From Rhodospirillaceae bacterium (lineage in GTDB: Bacteria; Pseudomonadota; Alphaproteobacteria; Micavibrionales; Micavibrionaceae): 7,389 nt of DNA. This document shows, piece after piece, positions 5,329 through 7,389 of this stretch. Where the stretch lies: NCBI GenBank assembly GCA_003452275.1, contig DMIT01000220.1, positions 1 to 7,389 of the forward strand, written 5' to 3'. Numbering within the stretch: position 1 is the stretch's first letter; each line of letters opens with the position of its first letter. Position numbers and translations under genes: made by a program. The notes beneath the pieces are model-generated. The model saw nothing but the letters and a program-made list of their open reading frames with translations, was not told where the DNA came from and did not search any database.

Positions 5329-6430
5329 TTTGCGTACTTTCAAAGTTAATGCGCGGATCAACGAGGACATAGATAATGTCGCGCACCAAGGTCATGACCA
5401 AACCAATCAGCGCATAGATATAAAGAGTCCCGAGGACAACAGGATAGTCGCGGTTCAGGATGGATTCATATCCCAGCAATCCCAGACCATCGAGAGAGAA
5501 GATCACCTCAATCAATAACGATCCTGTGAAAAAAATATGCATGAAAGCCGCAGGAAAACCCGCAATCACGATCAACATAGCGTTGCGGAAGACATGCCCG
5601 TAAAGGACTTTGTTGTCGTTCAGGCCTTTTGCGCGCGCGGTCAGCACATATTGTTTATTGATTTCATCAAGGAAGGAATTTTTGGTGAGCATGGTCAGTC
5701 CTGCAAAACCCGAAATGACAACTGCAATCACCGGCAGGGTCATATGCCACATATAATCGAATGCCTGTTTCCACCATGGATAGGTATCCCAGTCATCAGA
5801 TACGATGCCGCGCAGGGGAAACCAGTCAAAATACCGCCCCCCCGCAAAAACGATAATCAACAGGATGGCAAACAGAAATGACGGAATGGCATATCCCACA
5901 AAAATAGCAGCAGATGTCCAGATATCAAAGCTTTGGCCGTCTTTGACCGCCTTTTTGATCCCGAGGGGAATACAGATAAGATAAATCAACAGGGTTGACC
6001 ACAGGCCCAGAGAAATCGAAACCGGCATTTTTTCGATGACCAGATCAATGACTTTGATATCGCGGTTGTAACTGGTGCCTAAATCAAAGGACAAATAATT
6101 TTTGATCATGATGAAAAAGCGTTCCGGGGCTGGTTTGTCGAACCCGTACATTTTTTCCAGTTCTTTGACAAACTCGGGGTCTAAGCCTTGGGCTCCGCGA
6201 TAGGCGGAATTTTGCCCCGTCATCTGGGTGGTCCCCATTGCGGCATTGGCGGTATCAGACCCGCCCCCCGAAAAACGGGCAGTGGCATCGGCATTATGGC
6301 CTTGTAATTGCGCAATCATCCGCTCCACCGGCCCGCCGGGAACGAACTGGATAATCACGAAACTAATCAATAGAATCCCGAAAATAGTCGGAACCATAAG
6401 TGCCAAACGGCGGAGGATGTAATTCAACAT
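5321..6430 (-). CDS. yejB: Peptide (microcin C-type) ABC transporter permease YejB, 369 aa
   Basis: First permease subunit of the Yej-type importer, an inner-membrane protein that pairs with YejE. It matches E. coli YejB from end to end. Shared segments include N-terminal helix RRLALMVPTIFGILLISFVIIQFVPGGPV, the YRGA.GLDPE..KE....GFDKP.PERF segment at 77-104, SISLGLWSTLLIYLICIPLGI.KAV, and YAIPSFLFAILLI..FAGG.YFD.FPLRG. The ATPase-docking EAA loop is at about 264-293 (TARAKGL...HVFRNAMLIVIAG). The family ending DI.Y.LVDPRI.FE is present. The Gly/Ala/Thr-rich periplasmic stretch at about 44-76 is the least conserved part. The start at ATG 6428-6430 gives the family length and lies 17 bases after the phosphatase stop. 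A longer frame to 6481 would run into the phosphatase gene. No good Shine-Dalgarno site precedes it, suggesting coupling to the gene before. It overlaps yejE by eight bases. Confidence 0.95.
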   Translation of the reverse strand: MLNYILRRLALMVPTIFGILLISFVIIQFVPGGPVERMIAQLQGHNADATARFSGGGSDTANAAMGTTQMTGQNSAYRGAQGLDPEFVKELEKMYGFDKPAPERFFIMIKNYLSFDLGTSYNRDIKVIDLVIEKMPVSISLGLWSTLLIYLICIPLGIKKAVKDGQSFDIWTSAAIFVGYAIPSFLFAILLIIVFAGGRYFDWFPLRGIVSDDWDTYPWWKQAFDYMWHMTLPVIAVVISGFAGLTMLTKNSFLDEINKQYVLTARAKGLNDNKVLYGHVFRNAMLIVIAGFPAAFMHIFFTGSLLIEVIFSLDGLGLLGYESILNRDYPVVLGTLYIYALIGLVMTLVRDIIYVLVDPRINFESTQNG

Positions 6431-6447
6431 GGGGTTATTTAAGCATA

Positions 6448-7053
6448 TTACGGCCGTATGTTCCAGTCGGTGACCAGCCATTTATCCTGAAATTTCAAGA
6501 TACCATAAGCCCCTGTCGAAAGTTTGAGCGGGCATGTCGCGCCGTTTTCGGCACAGTTCAGCGCAAAGCGCGCGATCCCGTTGCTGGTGACCACCAGAAT
6601 GGTTTTATCCTGAAGGTCGGTTTGGCATTTATCGAGGAAATATTGCCAGCTATCCCTTATCACATGCGGGCGGGGCGACCATTCTGGCGGCATTTCTCCC
6701 AGTTCATCCCATCTTTTGAGGGCCATCTCCCCCAAACGCGCTTTGACTTCGGTTTCTGGTTTATTTTCGTCGAGGCCGTAATCTATTTCGTTGAGGAAAG
6801 GCAGCGGCATATTCGGTGCAGGGCACATCATGGCCACACAGATCAGCCGCGCAGTATCAATCGTGCGGCGCAATGTGGAGGTATAGACGATATCGGGCAT
6901 TAATTTTTGTGACTTCAGATGGTGGCCTAGGCGCAGGGCTTGATCTTCGCCCGATTGCACCAACGGCAAATCCGTCCGCGCGCCGACGCGGGTCGGCATC
7001 TGGTCGGGGTCGAATGTGTTGCCGTGGCGGGCGATGATGATGGTTATAGTCAT
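6448..7053 (-). CDS. Histidine phosphatase superfamily protein lacking the second catalytic His (201 aa)
   Basis: The N-terminus has the superfamily's phospho-acceptor motif ARHGNT, with His10 the residue phosphorylated in catalysis and Arg9 binding phosphate. YTSTLRRTIDTA at 57-68 supplies the second Arg cluster (Arg62/Arg63), and the acid/base Glu is probably Glu89 in LNEIDYG. The expected second catalytic histidine (family pattern VTHGGxxR) is replaced: the sequence reads VVTSNGIARF at 154-163, with Ser157 where His is normal. It may still bind phosphate or act slowly, or use other residues. The substrate is unknown; closeness to kdsB hints at a sugar-phosphate or envelope role but does not prove it. 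The ATG at 7051-7053 overlaps the kdsB stop as ATGA, so translation is probably coupled. No signal peptide; cytoplasmic. Confidence 0.88.
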   Translation of the reverse strand: MTITIIIARHGNTFDPDQMPTRVGARTDLPLVQSGEDQALRLGHHLKSQKLMPDIVYTSTLRRTIDTARLICVAMMCPAPNMPLPFLNEIDYGLDENKPETEVKARLGEMALKRWDELGEMPPEWSPRPHVIRDSWQYFLDKCQTDLQDKTILVVTSNGIARFALNCAENGATCPLKLSTGAYGILKFQDKWLVTDWNIRP

Positions 7054-7389
7054 GTTAGCAGAGCTTCCGCACGTTGCAGGTCTTCGGGGCTGTCAATGCC
7101 GGTCATGGCGGGGCGGTCTTTATAATCCACGATCACGGCCTGAATGGTCATGCCGTTTTCAAGGGCGCGCAATTGTTCCAGACCTTCCAGTTGTTCGTAA
7201 TGGGATAAGGGCAGCGTAATATATTTCCGAAGCGCGTCATACGCATAACCATAAAGGCCGATATGACGATAGACGGGGGACAGATTGTCCAGAAGACGCA
7301 TTTTATCTTCCTTGCGGATAGCAGGAACAATATTTTTTGAAAACCAGATTGCGCGGAGATCAGCCCCCAGAATAGCGGTGGTGCCGCTA
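7050..7389 (-). CDS. kdsB: CMP-KDO synthetase (3-deoxy-manno-octulosonate cytidylyltransferase), 3' part
   Basis: KdsB joins CMP to KDO from CTP, activating it for addition to lipid A in the cytoplasm, an essential step in LPS inner-core synthesis. The frame is open from the window edge to TGA 7050-7052, giving 112 visible C-terminal residues; the 5' part with the CTP-binding N-terminus is outside. Visible family features are IWFSKNIVPAIRK (family form lYFSR..IP), the RHIGLYGYAYDALRKYITLPLS segment (RHiGiYaYr...l..f....), the E.LE.LEQLRALENGM.I.. helix and strand, and the TGIDSPEDLQRAEALL ending (GvDTpeDLerv). Every C-terminal hallmark is present. An ATG at 7299-7301 is internal and not the start. 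The stop overlaps the phosphatase ATG as ATGA, and the gene heads the probable kdsB-phosphatase-yejB-yejE operon. Confidence 0.95.
   Translation of the reverse strand, partial: SGTTAILGADLRAIWFSKNIVPAIRKEDKMRLLDNLSPVYRHIGLYGYAYDALRKYITLPLSHYEQLEGLEQLRALENGMTIQAVIVDYKDRPAMTGIDSPEDLQRAEALLT

Noticed and set aside
5321..5370. Longer yejE start (14 codons earlier) and longer yejB start (17 codons earlier, to 6481)
   Set aside because: The extra residues lie inside the preceding genes and have no counterpart in E. coli YejE or YejB; the shorter starts align with the family N-termini.
6400..6903. 167-codon plus-strand open frame opposite the phosphatase gene and the yejB start
   Set aside because: It is antisense to clearly recognisable protein genes and its translation has no family features.

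Overview
The window looks like chromosomal DNA from a Gram-negative bacterium, most likely an alphaproteobacterium. It carries the end of a CMP-KDO synthetase gene (so an LPS outer membrane), a DsbB-type periplasmic oxidation protein, YejB/YejE inner-membrane permeases, and an HNH nuclease of a kind common in Alphaproteobacteria. A lineage such as the Micavibrio relatives is only a guess. No insertion sequence, phage gene or CRISPR array is visible.

Left part (1-1021, plus strand): the 3' end of an HNH nuclease gene, a 121-residue multi-pass membrane protein behind a perfect AGGAGG, a strong intrinsic terminator, and a 39-residue one-helix protein. The 39-residue protein resembles the N-terminus of the 121-residue one and looks like a truncated tandem copy.

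Middle (1064-2837, minus strand): a 389-residue protein with a helical-repeat N-terminal part and a C-terminal RAP domain. This architecture is known mainly from mitochondrial and chloroplast RNA-processing factors and is the most unusual item here. It has its own near-perfect sigma70 promoter. Upstream of it is dsbB. Between dsbB and the plus-strand tRNA-Leu(CAA) gene (2930-3014) is a symmetric element with a TATAAT facing each way.

Right part (3154-7389, all minus strand): in transcription order, kdsB (its start lies outside the window), a histidine phosphatase-like gene, yejB, yejE, a possible small ORF, a GNAT acetyltransferase and an orphan 112-residue protein. kdsB/phosphatase and yejB/yejE overlap, and phosphatase/yejB are 17 bases apart, so these four probably form one operon. 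YejB and YejE would form the membrane channel of a peptide (microcin C-type) importer. Its binding protein (yejA) and ATPase (yejF) are not adjacent and must be supplied from elsewhere. The phosphatase and kdsB may link the operon to envelope or KDO metabolism, which is inference from gene order only.
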